Origin: Bradyrhizobium retamae
GTDB lineage: Bacteria; Pseudomonadota; Alphaproteobacteria; Rhizobiales; Xanthobacteraceae
NCBI RefSeq assembly: GCF_001440415.1
Contig: NZ_LLYA01000159.1
Span: 62,001-126,000 of the forward strand
Reading direction: 5' to 3'
Length of the DNA stretch: 64,000 nt
How positions within the stretch are numbered: the stretch's first letter is position 1; the number at the start of each line of letters is the position of its first letter. Positions 1 to 9,295 of this stretch are shown one piece after another. The notes beneath the pieces are model-generated. The model saw only the letters and a program-made list of their open reading frames with translations, ran no database searches and had not been told where the DNA came from. A program made the position numbers and the translations under genes.

Positions 1-48
1 CAGGCGGCGCCCGTGGCGCTCGCCTTGATGCTGCTCTGGCTGGCGTAA
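1..48 (+). CDS. C-terminal end of a membrane protein gene (partial)
   Basis: Reading from base 1, frame 1 is open for 15 codons and stops at TAA 46-48. The residues are almost all hydrophobic (AALALMLLWLA-like), which fits the last transmembrane helix of an integral membrane protein entering from the left edge. The family cannot be named from this remnant. A permease would fit the LivK-type binding proteins that follow, but nothing here proves it. Confidence 0.45.
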   Translation, partial: QAAPVALALMLLWLA

Positions 49-178
49 CGGCCTCCCCGTACCGCCTTGCATTGGCAAAACCGTTCCGCCACACTCGCTC
101 GCAACGATGACGTCCGGCCTTCCGAACGGATGACCGGAACAGGATCATTGGTCGAGATCAAGGGAAGGGAGCAGCTAT

Positions 179-1402
179 ATGAGAAGTGGCGTTCTTCATC
201 TGATCGCAGGCACGGCGGTCGTGATCGCGCTGGCGTCACCCGCCAACGCGCAGAAGAAATACGATACCGGCGCGAGCGATACCGAGATCAAGATCGGCCA
301 GACCGTTCCGTTCTCGGGACCGGCCTCCGCCTATGCCGGCATCGGCAAGACGCAGGCCGCCTATTTCAGGATGATCAACGAAAAAGGCGGCATCAACGGC
401 CGCAAGATCAACCTGATCCAGTATGACGACGCCTACTCGCCGCCGAAAGCCGTCGAGCAGGTGCGCAAGCTGGTCGAGAGCGACGAGGTGCTGTTCACCT
501 TCCAGATCATCGGCACGCCCTCGAACGCCGCCGTGCAGAAATATCTCAACGCCAAGAAAGTGCCGCAGCTCCTCGCCGCGACCGGCGCCTCGAAATTCAC
601 CGATCCCAAGAACTTCCCCTGGACCATGGGATACAATCCAAATTACCAGTCCGAGGGGCGCATCTACGCCAAATACATTCTGCAAAATCATCCCAACGCC
701 AAGATCGGCATTCTCTACCAGAACGACGATCTCGGCCGCGACTACGTTACGGGCCTGAAGGAAGGGCTCGGCTCCAAGGCCGCGTCAATGATCGTCGCCG
801 AGGTCTCATACGAGCTGACCGATCCGACCATCGACTCGCAGATCGTTAAATTGAAAGCAGCCGGCGCCGACCTGCTCTACGACGCCTCGACGCCGAAATT
901 TGCGGCACAAGCGATCAAGAAAGTTGCCGACCTCGGCTGGAAGCCGATCCATATCCTCGACATCAATGCGAGCCCGGTCTCGGCGACGCTGAAGCCGGCG
1001 GGTCTCGACATCTCCAAGGACATCATCTCGACCAACTACGGCAAGGATCCGGGCGATCCGCAGTGGAAGGACGATCCCGGCATCCAGGCCTATTTCGCCT
1101 TCATGGACAAATATTACCCGGAGGGCGACAAGCTCAACACCGTCAACACGTACGGTTATGCGACGGCGGAATTGCTGGTGAAGATCCTGCAGCAATGCGG
1201 CGACAATCTCACCCGCGAAAACATCATGAAGCAGGCGGCCAATCTGAAGAACGTCACCGGCAGCCTGTCGCTACCCGGCATGGTCACCAACACCTCGCCG
1301 ACCGACTACCGCATCAACAAGCAGATGCAGATGATGAAGTTCAACGGCGAGCGCTGGGAACTGTTCGGCCCGATCATCGAGGATACCGGACCGAGCGGTT
1401 AA
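179..1402 (+). CDS. ABC transporter substrate-binding protein, branched-chain amino acid type (LivK/Peripla_BP_6)
   Basis: This is a 407-residue periplasmic binding protein for a high-affinity ABC importer of the LivK/UrtA class. A cleavable signal peptide runs from residue 1 to about 25, ending ANA before QKKYDTG. The mature part opens with the IKIGQTVPFSGPAS strand typical of Peripla_BP_6 and carries NDDLGRDY and the C-terminal KFNGERWELFGP segment. An AAGGGAG Shine-Dalgarno about eight bases upstream supports the ATG at 179. The next gene downstream is a full-length paralogue, about three quarters identical by eye and aligned with almost no gaps. No permease or ATPase lies nearby, so its partners must be elsewhere. 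The ligand could be an amino acid, urea, amide or aromatic acid; the sequence does not decide. Confidence 0.93.
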   Translation: MRSGVLHLIAGTAVVIALASPANAQKKYDTGASDTEIKIGQTVPFSGPASAYAGIGKTQAAYFRMINEKGGINGRKINLIQYDDAYSPPKAVEQVRKLVESDEVLFTFQIIGTPSNAAVQKYLNAKKVPQLLAATGASKFTDPKNFPWTMGYNPNYQSEGRIYAKYILQNHPNAKIGILYQNDDLGRDYVTGLKEGLGSKAASMIVAEVSYELTDPTIDSQIVKLKAAGADLLYDASTPKFAAQAIKKVADLGWKPIHILDINASPVSATLKPAGLDISKDIISTNYGKDPGDPQWKDDPGIQAYFAFMDKYYPEGDKLNTVNTYGYATAELLVKILQQCGDNLTRENIMKQAANLKNVTGSLSLPGMVTNTSPTDYRINKQMQMMKFNGERWELFGPIIEDTGPSG

Positions 1403-1434
1403 ATAGAGCACGTCCGATCCAATCTGAAACAACC

Positions 1435-1469
1435 GCCGGCGCCGTGTCTTCTCGGCGCCGGCAGTTTCG
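1435..1469 (+). terminator. Rho-independent terminator after the first binding protein
   Basis: GCCGGCGCCG (1435-1444) and its perfect complement CGGCGCCGGC (1453-1462) enclose an 8-base loop and are followed by AGTTTCGTTTCC. It lies 33 bases past the stop of the first binding-protein gene and separates it from its tandem paralogue, so the two are probably transcribed independently. Confidence 0.75.
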
Positions 1470-1726
1470 TTTCCACCGGGGTTCCACACCTGCCTCGCGC
1501 ACGCGGCGGCACAGCAATACCGATGAGGTGTTTTTGTGCAATCGTCAGCCGATGCCCTTGCTTTGAGCTTGCGACCGTCAAGACGAAGTTGCGCGCTCGG
1601 AACGGCTCGCCTTGCAATGCAACATGGCTTCCGCCAGTATCGGCGCAGCGATGGCGTCCGCCTGGGCTGATTACAGCCACGGCTAGATCATCGGCTCAAT
1701 CATAAACACATGAGGAATGCATCAAT
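1470..1726. other. Intergenic region between the tandem binding-protein genes
   Basis: No credible gene is visible here. The short open frames lack start signals and family resemblance. The region should hold the promoter of the second binding protein. A TGAGGAATG stretch just before the ATG at 1727 is the likely ribosome-binding site. Confidence 0.5.
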
Positions 1727-2953
1727 ATGCGGAAGGGTATTTTCCATCTGGTCACCGGCACGGCGCTCGCGCTTGCGCTGTCGGTATCGACGGCGTCAGC
1801 GCAGAAGAAATACGACACCGGCGCAACCGATACCGAGATCAAGATCGGCCAGACCAATCCATTCAGCGGACCGGCCTCCTCCTATGCCACGATCGGCAAG
1901 ACCCAGGCGGCCTACATCAAGATGATCAACGATCAGGGCGGCGTAAACGGCCGCAAGATCAATCTGATCCAGTATGACGATGCCTACTCGCCGCCGAAAG
2001 CGGTCGAGCAGGTGCGCAAGCTGGTCGAGAGCGACGAGGTGCTGCTGACCTTCCAGGTTCTCGGAACGCCCTCGAATGCAGCGGTCCAGAAATATCTCAA
2101 CTCGAAGAAGGTGCCGCAGCTATTCGCCGCCACCGGCGCGTCGAAGTTCACCGACCCGAAGAATTTTCCCTGGACGATGGGCTTCAACCCCAACTACTTC
2201 GTGGAGGGGCGAATTTACGGCCAGTACATCCTGAAGGAACATCCGAACGCCAAGATCGGCATCCTCTATCAGAACGATGACCTCGGTAAGGACTATCTGA
2301 ACGGCATCAAGGCGGGCCTCGGCGACAAGGCTGCGAAGATGGTGGTGGCGGAAGCTTCCTACGAAGTCTCCGATCCGACCATCGATTCGCAGATCCTCAA
2401 GATCAAGGATGCCGGCGCGGACCTGTTCTTCTCGGCGACGACGCCCAAGCAGGCAGCACAGGCGATCAAGAAGATCGCCGAACTCAACTGGAAGCCGGTG
2501 CACATCCTCGACATCAACGCCACCTCGGTCGGCGCGGTGATGAAGCCGGCGGGGCTCGAAGCCTCCAAGGGCGTGATCAGCGTCAACTACGGTAAGGATC
2601 CGCTCGATCCGACCTGGAAGGACGACCCCGGCATGAAGAAGTATTTCGAGTTCATGGCGAAGTACTATCCCGAGGGCGACAAGGACTCGAGCTTCAACTC
2701 CTATGGCTACATGACCACGCAATTGCTGATCCATGTGCTCAAGGCGTGCGGCGACAATCTGACCCGCGAGAACGTGTTGAAACAGGCCACCAACCTGAAG
2801 AACGTTCAGCTCGACCTGCTGCTGCCGGGCATCTCGGTGAACACCACGCCGACCGATTATCGCGTCAACAAGCAGTTGCAGATGATGAAGTTCAACGGCG
2901 AGCGTTGGGAAATGTTCGGCCCGATCCTCGAGGACAAGGGCGCGGCGGGCTAG
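1727..2953 (+). CDS. ABC transporter substrate-binding protein, tandem paralogue (LivK/Peripla_BP_6)
   Basis: This 408-residue periplasmic binding protein is the duplicate of the preceding gene. The signal peptide is about residues 1-25, ending ASA before QKKYDTG. The two mature proteins share long identical blocks, notably around residues 75-105 (ends of DDAYSPPKAVEQVRK and LVESDEVL) and the C-terminal MMKFNGERWE. They differ at scattered positions lining the cleft region, such as YDASTPK versus FSATTPK and NASPVSATLK versus NATSVGAVMK, which suggests diverged ligand preference. It has its own upstream region and a strong terminator, so it is a separate unit. No permease or ATPase genes are adjacent. 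Confidence 0.93.
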   Translation: MRKGIFHLVTGTALALALSVSTASAQKKYDTGATDTEIKIGQTNPFSGPASSYATIGKTQAAYIKMINDQGGVNGRKINLIQYDDAYSPPKAVEQVRKLVESDEVLLTFQVLGTPSNAAVQKYLNSKKVPQLFAATGASKFTDPKNFPWTMGFNPNYFVEGRIYGQYILKEHPNAKIGILYQNDDLGKDYLNGIKAGLGDKAAKMVVAEASYEVSDPTIDSQILKIKDAGADLFFSATTPKQAAQAIKKIAELNWKPVHILDINATSVGAVMKPAGLEASKGVISVNYGKDPLDPTWKDDPGMKKYFEFMAKYYPEGDKDSSFNSYGYMTTQLLIHVLKACGDNLTRENVLKQATNLKNVQLDLLLPGISVNTTPTDYRVNKQLQMMKFNGERWEMFGPILEDKGAAG

Positions 2954-2993
2954 TCGCGGCGATCCAATCGAAACGATCGGCGGAAAGAAGCGG

Positions 2994-3023
2994 ATCGGCG
3001 GCCCCTCGGGGCCGCCGATTTTT
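2994..3023 (+). terminator. Strong intrinsic terminator, probably bidirectional
   Basis: A perfect 12-base stem, ATCGGCGGCCCC (2994-3005) with GGGGCCGCCGAT (3008-3019), has a 2-base loop and runs into TTTTT. It ends the binding-protein transcript. The complementary strand ends the convergent DUF1330 gene, whose stop is only 6 bases away. Confidence 0.85.
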
Positions 3024-3028
3024 GAACC

Positions 3029-3454
3029 CTACTTCGGAATTTCCCCGAACGTCTTGCCGGCCGGCAGCACGGCATGGCGGATCAGGCGGGAATCCTCGAC
3101 CGCGGCCTGGCGATGCTTCACCGCCTCGCGGTAGACGGGATCGCGGATCATTTCCGCGAACGCTGCGACGCTCGGGTATTCGGCGATGAAGCAATGGTCC
3201 CAGCGCTCATCTTGCGGCCCGATCAGCATCAGCTCGAACCTGCCCTGCCATACGATCCGTCCACCGAGCCGTTCGAACACCGGTCCGCTTTCGCGCCCAT
3301 AGGCCGCATAGGCTTCCGCGCCGGTCGCCTTGCGGCCGTCGGGATAGGCCGCCTCGGCGCGCAGCCGGACGAGGTTGAGCATGTGGATCGGACCCGGCCG
3401 GTCATTGGCTTTGAATTGCGCGAAAACTTCCTTGGTGGGATCGATGTGGCCCAT
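3029..3454 (-). CDS. DUF1330 domain-containing protein
   Basis: This is a 141-residue protein of the DUF1330 family, small dimeric ferredoxin-like-fold proteins of the stress-responsive A/B barrel type. Visible hallmarks are the N-terminal PIHMLNLVRLR strand, YAAYGRESGPVFERLGGRIVW in the middle and a FIAEYPSVAAFAEM segment near residue 95. AAGGAGAAAG lies about nine bases upstream of the ATG, which fixes the start. It stands alone, converging on the binding-protein genes and divergent from PBP1A. The biochemical role of the family is not settled. Confidence 0.85.
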   Translation of the reverse strand: MGHIDPTKEVFAQFKANDRPGPIHMLNLVRLRAEAAYPDGRKATGAEAYAAYGRESGPVFERLGGRIVWQGRFELMLIGPQDERWDHCFIAEYPSVAAFAEMIRDPVYREAVKHRQAAVEDSRLIRHAVLPAGKTFGEIPK

Positions 3455-3600
3455 GCCGCTTTCTCCTTAAGAACGCTGTCGTTTGCGTCAATCCTAATAC
3501 GGCCCCGCCGCACCTCCTAATCCCGCATTAACCTTTCCGTAACCGCCCCTTAAACAGCGGCCGTTAGCCTGCAGCGGGACGGGTGTGAACGGCGTTTGGC

Positions 3601-5817
3601 ATGGCGTGGGGACGGAAAAAGAGCGGCGGACGCAAGGAGCCGCTGTTCGGGCTTCCGGCAGCGCTCGCGGAGCTGCGTCTCTCGCCCGAGGATCGCATTC
3701 CGGCTGCCACCGACGACGACAAACCGAAAAAGCCAGTGCCGAAGCGCAAGCACGAAGACGACGAGCACGAGCCGCCGCGCGAGCGCAAGCCGCGTGGCGC
3801 CAAAAGCGGCGCGAAGCGGCGCTCGAAACGCCGCTTCAGGATTGGCCGTCTCGTTTATTGGGGCGCGGTACTCGGCCTGTGGGCCGCGATCGCGATCATC
3901 GGCGTCGTGGTCTGGGTCGGCGCGCATCTGCCGGCAATCCAGTCGCTGGAAATTCCCAAGCGCCCGCCGACCATCCAGATTGTCGGCATCGACGGCAGCG
4001 TGCTGGCCTCGCGCGGCGAAGCGCCGGGCGCCAATGTCGCGCTGAAGGATCTGCCGCCCTATCTGCCGAAGGCGTTCATCGCCATCGAGGACCGCCGCTT
4101 CTATTCGCATTACGGTATCGATCCGATCGGCATTGCACGCGCGGCGGTCGCCAACATCCTGCATCGCGGCGTTTCGCAGGGTGGCTCGACGCTGACGCAG
4201 CAGCTCGCGAAGAACCTGTTCCTGACCCAGGAACGGACGATCGCGCGCAAGCTGCAGGAAGTGGAGCTCGCGCTCTGGCTGGAGCGCAAGCATTCCAAGA
4301 ACCAAATTCTCGAGCTTTACCTGAACCGCGTCTATTTCGGCTCCGGCGCCTATGGCGTCGAGGCGGCGGCGCAGCGCTATTTCGGCAAGTCGGCGAAGAA
4401 CGTCACGGTCGCGGAGGCCGCGATGCTGGCCGGCCTCGTCAAGTCGCCGTCGCGGCTGGCGCCGAACCGCAACCCCGAGGGCGCGGAAGCGCGCGCCGGA
4501 ATCGTGCTCGCGGCGATGGCGGACGCCAAGTTCATCAGCGACGCCCAGGCCAAGGCCTCGATCGGACATCCCTCCTACAACGTGAAGCCGGCCGGCGCCG
4601 GCACCATCAACTACGTCGCCGACTGGATCGGCGAGGTGCTCGACGATCTCGTCGGCCAGATCGACCAGAGCATCGTGGTCGAGACCACGATCGATCCGAA
4701 GCTGCAGGGCGTGGCGGAAGCCGCGATCATCGACGAGCTGGCGGCCAAGAGCGTGAAGTTCCATGTCACGCAAGGCGCGTTGGTGGCGATGACGCCCGAC
4801 GGCGCGGTGCGCGCCATGGTCGGCGGGCGGAACTACGCCGAGAGCCAGTATAACCGCGCAGTCACCGCCAAACGCCAGCCCGGCTCGGCGTTCAAGCCGT
4901 TCGTCTACCTGACTGCGATCGAGGGCGGGCTTTCGCCGGAAACGATCCGGCAGGACGCGCCGCTCGACCTCAAAGGTTGGCGGCCGGAGAACTATACGCA
5001 TGAATATTTCGGCTCGGTGACGCTGACGCAGGCGCTGGCGATGTCGCTCAACACGGTCGCGGTGCGGCTCGGCCTGGAAGTGGGGCCGAAGAACGTGGTG
5101 CGGACCGCACACCGGCTCGGGATTTCATCAAAACTCGAGGCCAATCCCTCGATTGCGCTCGGCACCTCTGAAGTCTCGGTCGTTGAGCTGGTCGGCGCCT
5201 ACGCGCCGTTTGCCAATGGCGGGCTCGGCGTCTCCCCGTATGTGGTGACGAAGATTCGCACCAACGAAGGCAAGGTGCTGTACAGGCGCACGGCCGATCC
5301 GCTCGGCCAGGTGATCGAGCCGCGCCATGTCGCGATGATGAACACGATGATGCAGGAGACGTTGCTCTCGGGCACCGCGCGGAAAGCAGAGATTCCGGGC
5401 TGGATGGCCGCCGGCAAGACCGGCACCAGCCAGGATTTCCGCGACGCCTGGTTCATCGGCTACACGGCCAACCTCGTCACCGGCGTCTGGCTCGGCAATG
5501 ACGACAACTCGCCGACCAAGAAGGCGACCGGCGGCGGCCTGCCGGTGGAAGTATGGACCCGCTTCATGCGCACGGCGCATCAGGGCGTGCCGGTGGCGAG
5601 CCTGCCGAACGCGCAGCGCGGCGGATTTCTGTCGAACATGTTCCAGACCGCGTCGCAGGTTAGTGCACAGCCGAGCCCCTCGGCACCGGTCCCATCAGGC
5701 GGCGGATATCGGCCTGCGCCGGCGCGAACTTCCGCGCCGCCACCCAATCCAAATGCTCGCCCCGAGGCGGCTGCAGGACTCGATGGCTGGCTGGTGGATC
5801 GGCTGTTTGGAAGGTAG
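3601..5817 (+). CDS. Penicillin-binding protein 1A, bifunctional glycosyltransferase/transpeptidase
   Basis: This 738-residue class A PBP polymerises and cross-links peptidoglycan at the inner membrane. A charged cytoplasmic tail (residues 1-80, KKPVPKRKHEDDEHEPPR-like) precedes one membrane anchor at about 84-108. The GT51 glycosyltransferase domain has the catalytic Glu163 in IEDRRFYSHYG and GGSTLTQQLAKN at 194-205. The transpeptidase domain carries Ser429-x-x-Lys432 in PGSAFKPF, Ser482-Leu-Asn484 and Lys606-Thr-Gly608. A Pro/Ala-rich tail of about 60 residues ends the protein. All catalytic motifs are intact. It is slightly shorter than E. coli PBP1a, as usual for alphaproteobacterial PBP1A-family proteins. 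The gene is monocistronic here. Confidence 0.95.
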   Translation: MAWGRKKSGGRKEPLFGLPAALAELRLSPEDRIPAATDDDKPKKPVPKRKHEDDEHEPPRERKPRGAKSGAKRRSKRRFRIGRLVYWGAVLGLWAAIAIIGVVVWVGAHLPAIQSLEIPKRPPTIQIVGIDGSVLASRGEAPGANVALKDLPPYLPKAFIAIEDRRFYSHYGIDPIGIARAAVANILHRGVSQGGSTLTQQLAKNLFLTQERTIARKLQEVELALWLERKHSKNQILELYLNRVYFGSGAYGVEAAAQRYFGKSAKNVTVAEAAMLAGLVKSPSRLAPNRNPEGAEARAGIVLAAMADAKFISDAQAKASIGHPSYNVKPAGAGTINYVADWIGEVLDDLVGQIDQSIVVETTIDPKLQGVAEAAIIDELAAKSVKFHVTQGALVAMTPDGAVRAMVGGRNYAESQYNRAVTAKRQPGSAFKPFVYLTAIEGGLSPETIRQDAPLDLKGWRPENYTHEYFGSVTLTQALAMSLNTVAVRLGLEVGPKNVVRTAHRLGISSKLEANPSIALGTSEVSVVELVGAYAPFANGGLGVSPYVVTKIRTNEGKVLYRRTADPLGQVIEPRHVAMMNTMMQETLLSGTARKAEIPGWMAAGKTGTSQDFRDAWFIGYTANLVTGVWLGNDDNSPTKKATGGGLPVEVWTRFMRTAHQGVPVASLPNAQRGGFLSNMFQTASQVSAQPSPSAPVPSGGGYRPAPARTSAPPPNPNARPEAAAGLDGWLVDRLFGR

Positions 5818-5919
5818 CGATACGCGCGCCAATCCGCCGTCCCTGCGAACGCAACCGCGGCCTGTCGGGTAGGCGATGGGGTAGACGCCTTTACGCGCAC
5901 CAAGCTGCGGTGGTTATGG

Positions 5920-5940
5920 GCCCCTGCGTTCCGCAGGGGC
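5920..5940. other. GC-rich hairpin between convergent genes
   Basis: GCCCCTGCG (5920-5928) and CGCAGGGGC (5932-5940) form a perfect 9-base stem with a 3-base loop, midway between the converging ends of the PBP1A and YgjP-like genes. Neither strand has a T-run after the stem, so it is at best a weak or Rho-assisted terminator, or a repeat remnant. Confidence 0.4.
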
Positions 5941-5951
5941 GACGGGAAAAC

Positions 5952-6707
5952 CTAATCCTCGACCCCATAACGATGCAGGTCGTTGCCGTGGGTGTCGAGC
6001 CAGCGCTTGGCGCGTTCGACATGAACGCAGATGCGGTCGACGATCCTCCAGAACCTGGCTGAATGGTTCATCTCGACGAGATGCGCCACCTCATGGGCGG
6101 CGAGATAGTCGAGCACGTAGGGCGGCGCGAGGATCAATCGCCAGGAATACGACAACGACCCGGCCGAGGTGCATGAACCCCAGCGGCTCGACTGGTCGCG
6201 GATCGACACCCGCTTGACCCGCACGCCGAGTTCCGCGGCATAGGCGAGCGATGCCTTGTGCAGATCCTTGCGCGCTTCGCGCTTGAGAAAGTCATGCACA
6301 CGTCGGTCCATGTGATCGTAGCCGCCGGCCACGCACAAAATCTTCTCGCCGCTGTCGCGGGTTTCGGTCCACACCGTGCCGCGTTCGCCGGCGCGATGCA
6401 CTAGACGATGCGGCACGCCGCGCAACGGTACGATCGTGCCGGATTGAAAGGGCGCAGCCTTCGGCAAACGGCCGAGACGGGCGGCGATCCAGCCGCCGTG
6501 AAGCTGCGCAAAGTCCTTGGCTTCCGCGAGCGTGCCGCGCGGCGGCATCGTCAGGATGGCTTCGCGATCGGTTGGATGAATGCGTAAGGTGTAGCGCCGC
6601 GCCCGCCGATGTCGGCGCAGCCTGATCGCAAAGACTTGCGAGCAGTGTTTGACCAAAAGAGTCGCGGGTTCGGCAGGCCGCCGATAAAGGAGGGCGCGAG
6701 TAGCCAT
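5952..6707 (-). CDS. M48-like YgjP-type zinc metallopeptidase (DUF45)
   Basis: This predicted soluble metallopeptidase has 251 residues from the ATG at 6707. The zinc motif HEVAH is at about 205-209, followed by MNHS (third ligand His about 215) and FWRIVDRI, the standard end of YgjP/DUF45 proteins. The SSRWGSC block before it is also diagnostic. An ATG 22 codons upstream (6773) is in frame. The internal start is preferred because homologues begin close to the RRPAEP region, though neither start has a clear Shine-Dalgarno. Some relatives sit with type I restriction systems, but there is none here. The substrate is unknown. Confidence 0.88.
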   Translation of the reverse strand: MATRALLYRRPAEPATLLVKHCSQVFAIRLRRHRRARRYTLRIHPTDREAILTMPPRGTLAEAKDFAQLHGGWIAARLGRLPKAAPFQSGTIVPLRGVPHRLVHRAGERGTVWTETRDSGEKILCVAGGYDHMDRRVHDFLKREARKDLHKASLAYAAELGVRVKRVSIRDQSSRWGSCTSAGSLSYSWRLILAPPYVLDYLAAHEVAHLVEMNHSARFWRIVDRICVHVERAKRWLDTHGNDLHRYGVED

Positions 6708-6998
6708 TTCTTGGAGTCCGGGGAGCAGGAGTTCGCCCGGATTCTGCCATATCCGCCGCCAAGGAAATTGCATCTAAATCGCTCGGCGCAAAAACAAATC
6801 ATTTGCCCAATATACAGGGGCTAGGCGACGAATCGCCCCTAGGGGCAGGGGCTGGAACCCAAAATTTCTGACGGAACCGGGACTCAAAAGCAGTCTCAAG
6901 GAGTGAGTCTGAACTCATCCCTTGATTCGATCGGAATCCGGATTGTTTGAATCTTGTCAGCAACTTATCGGCGACCCGGAATCGGTGCCGCGAGCGCA

Positions 6999-8348
6999 CT
7001 ATTCGGCCGCCCGGACCAATGTTGGCTTGATCTTAACCGCTGATTCATTGGTCGTCGTCGCCGACATCATGAAATCGGAGATGCGCGGCACGATTTCGGA
7101 ACGGAATCGCGATCCGTTGAACACGCCGTAATGTCCGACGCCCTTTTGCACGTAATGCACGCGGCGATGATCGGGAATATGGGGGCACAAAGCGTGTGTC
7201 GCTTCGGTCTGGCCGAGCCCGGAGATGTCGTCGTTCTCGCCTTCCACCGTCATCAGCGCCACGCGCCGGATCTTTGACGGATCGACCGGCTTGCCACGAT
7301 GAGTCATCTCGCCCTTGGGCAGCGCGTGCTTGACGAACACGAGATCGACGGTCTGCAGGTAATACTCCGCCGTCAGATCCATGACCGCGAGGTACTCATC
7401 ATAGAACTCGCGGTGCTTGTCGACCATGTCACCGTCGCCCTTCACCAGATTGTTGAACAGCGCCTTGTGCGCGTCGGTGTGGCGGTCGAGGTTCATGCTG
7501 ATGAAGCCCGAGAGCTGCAAAAAGCCCGGATAGACGTCGCGCATCACGCCGGGATGCGGGAACGGCACTTTGGTAATGACATGGTTGCGGAACCAGTCGA
7601 TGCCGCGCTCGGCCGCGAGGTTGTTCACCGAGGTCGGATTGCGGCGGGTATCGATCGGGCCGCCCATCAAGGTCATCGACAGCGGCACGAAGGGGTCGCG
7701 CACGGCTTCCATCACGGAGACTGCCGCCACGACGGGCACCGAAGGCTGACACACCGCGATCACGTGCATGTTGCCGCCGAGTACATGCAGCATCTCGATA
7801 ACGTAATCGACGTAGTCATCGAGATCGAAGCGGCCCTCGGTGAGGGGAACCATGCGCGCGTCGGACCAGTCGGTGATGTAGACTTCATGCGTCGGCAGGA
7901 ACGCCTCGACCGTGCCGCGCAGCAGCGTCGCGTAGTGGCCGGACATCGGCGCCACGATCAAGACGCGCGGATGGGGCGCGCGCAGCGGCCGGGTCAGCTT
8001 GCGATCGAAGTGCAGCAAACGACAGAACGGCTTTTCCCAGATCGAGCGGACCTCGACGGGCGTCTGGATGCCGTTAACCTCGGTGAAGTCGAGCCCCCAT
8101 TCGGGTTTGCCGTAGCGGCGCGTGGTGCGCTCGAACAATTCGCAGGCCGCCGCGATCGATTTGCCGAATTGCGTGTGCGACCACGGATTAAGCGGGTTTT
8201 GAAACAGGATCTTGGCGGCGTCGGTCACTGCGCGTGCCGGATTGAGCGACGCGTGGCCCATTTCATACATCCAGTACATCGGCGTCGTGAGCGCCGGACT
8301 GCCTTCGGCCACCAGCGGCGGTGCGCCGCCAAACTCACCAATCGGCAT
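6999..8348 (-). CDS. phaZ: Intracellular poly(3-hydroxybutyrate) depolymerase, PhaZ family
   Basis: This 449-residue cytoplasmic enzyme hydrolyses native PHB granules to release 3-hydroxybutyrate and its oligomers. The nucleophile is a cysteine in the box VCQPSVPV (Cys about 200 from this start), as in the PhaZ1/PhaZ2 family of Ralstonia, rather than the serine of ordinary lipases. MYWMYEMGHASLNPARA near the N-terminus and the C-terminal GHYGVFNGSRFR are also family signatures. The ATG at 8348 (MPIGEFGG) is chosen with an upstream AAGG; an in-frame ATG at 8408 adds 20 unusual residues. The gene stands alone. A different, esterase-like PHB hydrolase lies at 15295-16506. Confidence 0.93.
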   Translation of the reverse strand: MPIGEFGGAPPLVAEGSPALTTPMYWMYEMGHASLNPARAVTDAAKILFQNPLNPWSHTQFGKSIAAACELFERTTRRYGKPEWGLDFTEVNGIQTPVEVRSIWEKPFCRLLHFDRKLTRPLRAPHPRVLIVAPMSGHYATLLRGTVEAFLPTHEVYITDWSDARMVPLTEGRFDLDDYVDYVIEMLHVLGGNMHVIAVCQPSVPVVAAVSVMEAVRDPFVPLSMTLMGGPIDTRRNPTSVNNLAAERGIDWFRNHVITKVPFPHPGVMRDVYPGFLQLSGFISMNLDRHTDAHKALFNNLVKGDGDMVDKHREFYDEYLAVMDLTAEYYLQTVDLVFVKHALPKGEMTHRGKPVDPSKIRRVALMTVEGENDDISGLGQTEATHALCPHIPDHRRVHYVQKGVGHYGVFNGSRFRSEIVPRISDFMMSATTTNESAVKIKPTLVRAAE

Positions 8349-8476
8349 TTTATTTCTGACCTTCTGTTTGCGCCGCAGCATAGTGCAGAATGCAAAATAA
8401 TGCGTCAATGCACCGAACGGGCCTGTCCACGCGCCAAAAGGCGTAGAAACCCCGGGAAACCACGGGTATCTGTGAC

Positions 8477-9295
8477 TTATTCGCCACCCCCGAGCAAAGA
8501 TCCGTGATGTTTGGCACTGCGCAAAAGGGCAAGGAAGATCGCAAAGGAGGCGGCAAAGACCACCGCGTTGATGGCCAGTGACCAGACCATCAGGTCGGCC
8601 CTGAACACGTGATCGATCAGGAGCGCGCGCATGCCCTCAAATACATAGGTCGGCGGCAGCATCCACGCAATCCATTGCAGCCAGGCGGGCAGCACCGCGA
8701 CCGGATAGTAGACGCAGGCGAGCGGCATCAGGCCGAACATCATCGTCCAGACGATGCTCTCGGCGCCGAGCCCGTTGCGCAGCACCAGGCCAGAAACAAA
8801 TATCCCGATCGACCAGCTCGTGAAGATCAGATTGCAGAAGAACGCGATCAGCGGCAGGCCGATCGCGAAGAAATTGAAATCGAAGAAGAACAGCGCCAGC
8901 AGCGTCATCGGAATCACGCCGATCGCGAGCCGGATCAGGCTCATGATCATCAGCGAGATCAGGAACTCGATCGGCTTCAGCGGGCTCATCATGAGGTTGC
9001 CGAGGTTGCGCGCCCACATCTCCTCGAGAAACGAGATCGAAAAGCCAAGCTGCCCGCGGAACAGGATGTCCCACAGGATCACCGCGCCGATCAGCGTGCC
9101 GCCGGCGCGCGCGAAGAAATTGTCGTGCTGCGCGATGTAGTTCTGCAGAAAGCCCCAAGTGATGATCTGCAGCGCCGGCCAGTAGATCAGCTCCAACAGC
9201 CGCGGCCACGACGACATCAGAAGATACCAGTAGCGCAGCACCATCGCCTGGATGCGGTGCGCGGAAATCCCGTGATGGGTGGCGGCAGCGCTCAT
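8477..9295 (-). CDS. ABC-2 type transporter permease
   Basis: This 272-residue integral membrane subunit of an ABC-2 exporter has about six hydrophobic segments. The first, near residues 33-55, holds ELIYWPALQIITWGF, typical of ABC-2 permeases of the YadH/NodJ type. The last lies at about 232-255. Its start ATG overlaps the stop of the upstream ATPase gene by four bases (ATGA), so the two are translationally coupled and form one exporter. The cargo could be a drug, lipid or polysaccharide; the sequence does not say. Confidence 0.9.
   Translation of the reverse strand: MSAAATHHGISAHRIQAMVLRYWYLLMSSWPRLLELIYWPALQIITWGFLQNYIAQHDNFFARAGGTLIGAVILWDILFRGQLGFSISFLEEMWARNLGNLMMSPLKPIEFLISLMIMSLIRLAIGVIPMTLLALFFFDFNFFAIGLPLIAFFCNLIFTSWSIGIFVSGLVLRNGLGAESIVWTMMFGLMPLACVYYPVAVLPAWLQWIAWMLPPTYVFEGMRALLIDHVFRADLMVWSLAINAVVFAASFAIFLALLRSAKHHGSLLGGGE

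Noticed and set aside
3550..5112. Long minus-strand frame opposite the PBP1A gene
   Set aside because: It has the Arg/His/Asp-rich composition of a high-GC shadow frame and covers a gene with all PBP catalytic motifs.
5920..5940. Intrinsic terminator for PBP1A
   Set aside because: The stem is perfect, but neither strand has a T-run and it lies more than 100 bases after the stop, so I list it only as a hairpin.
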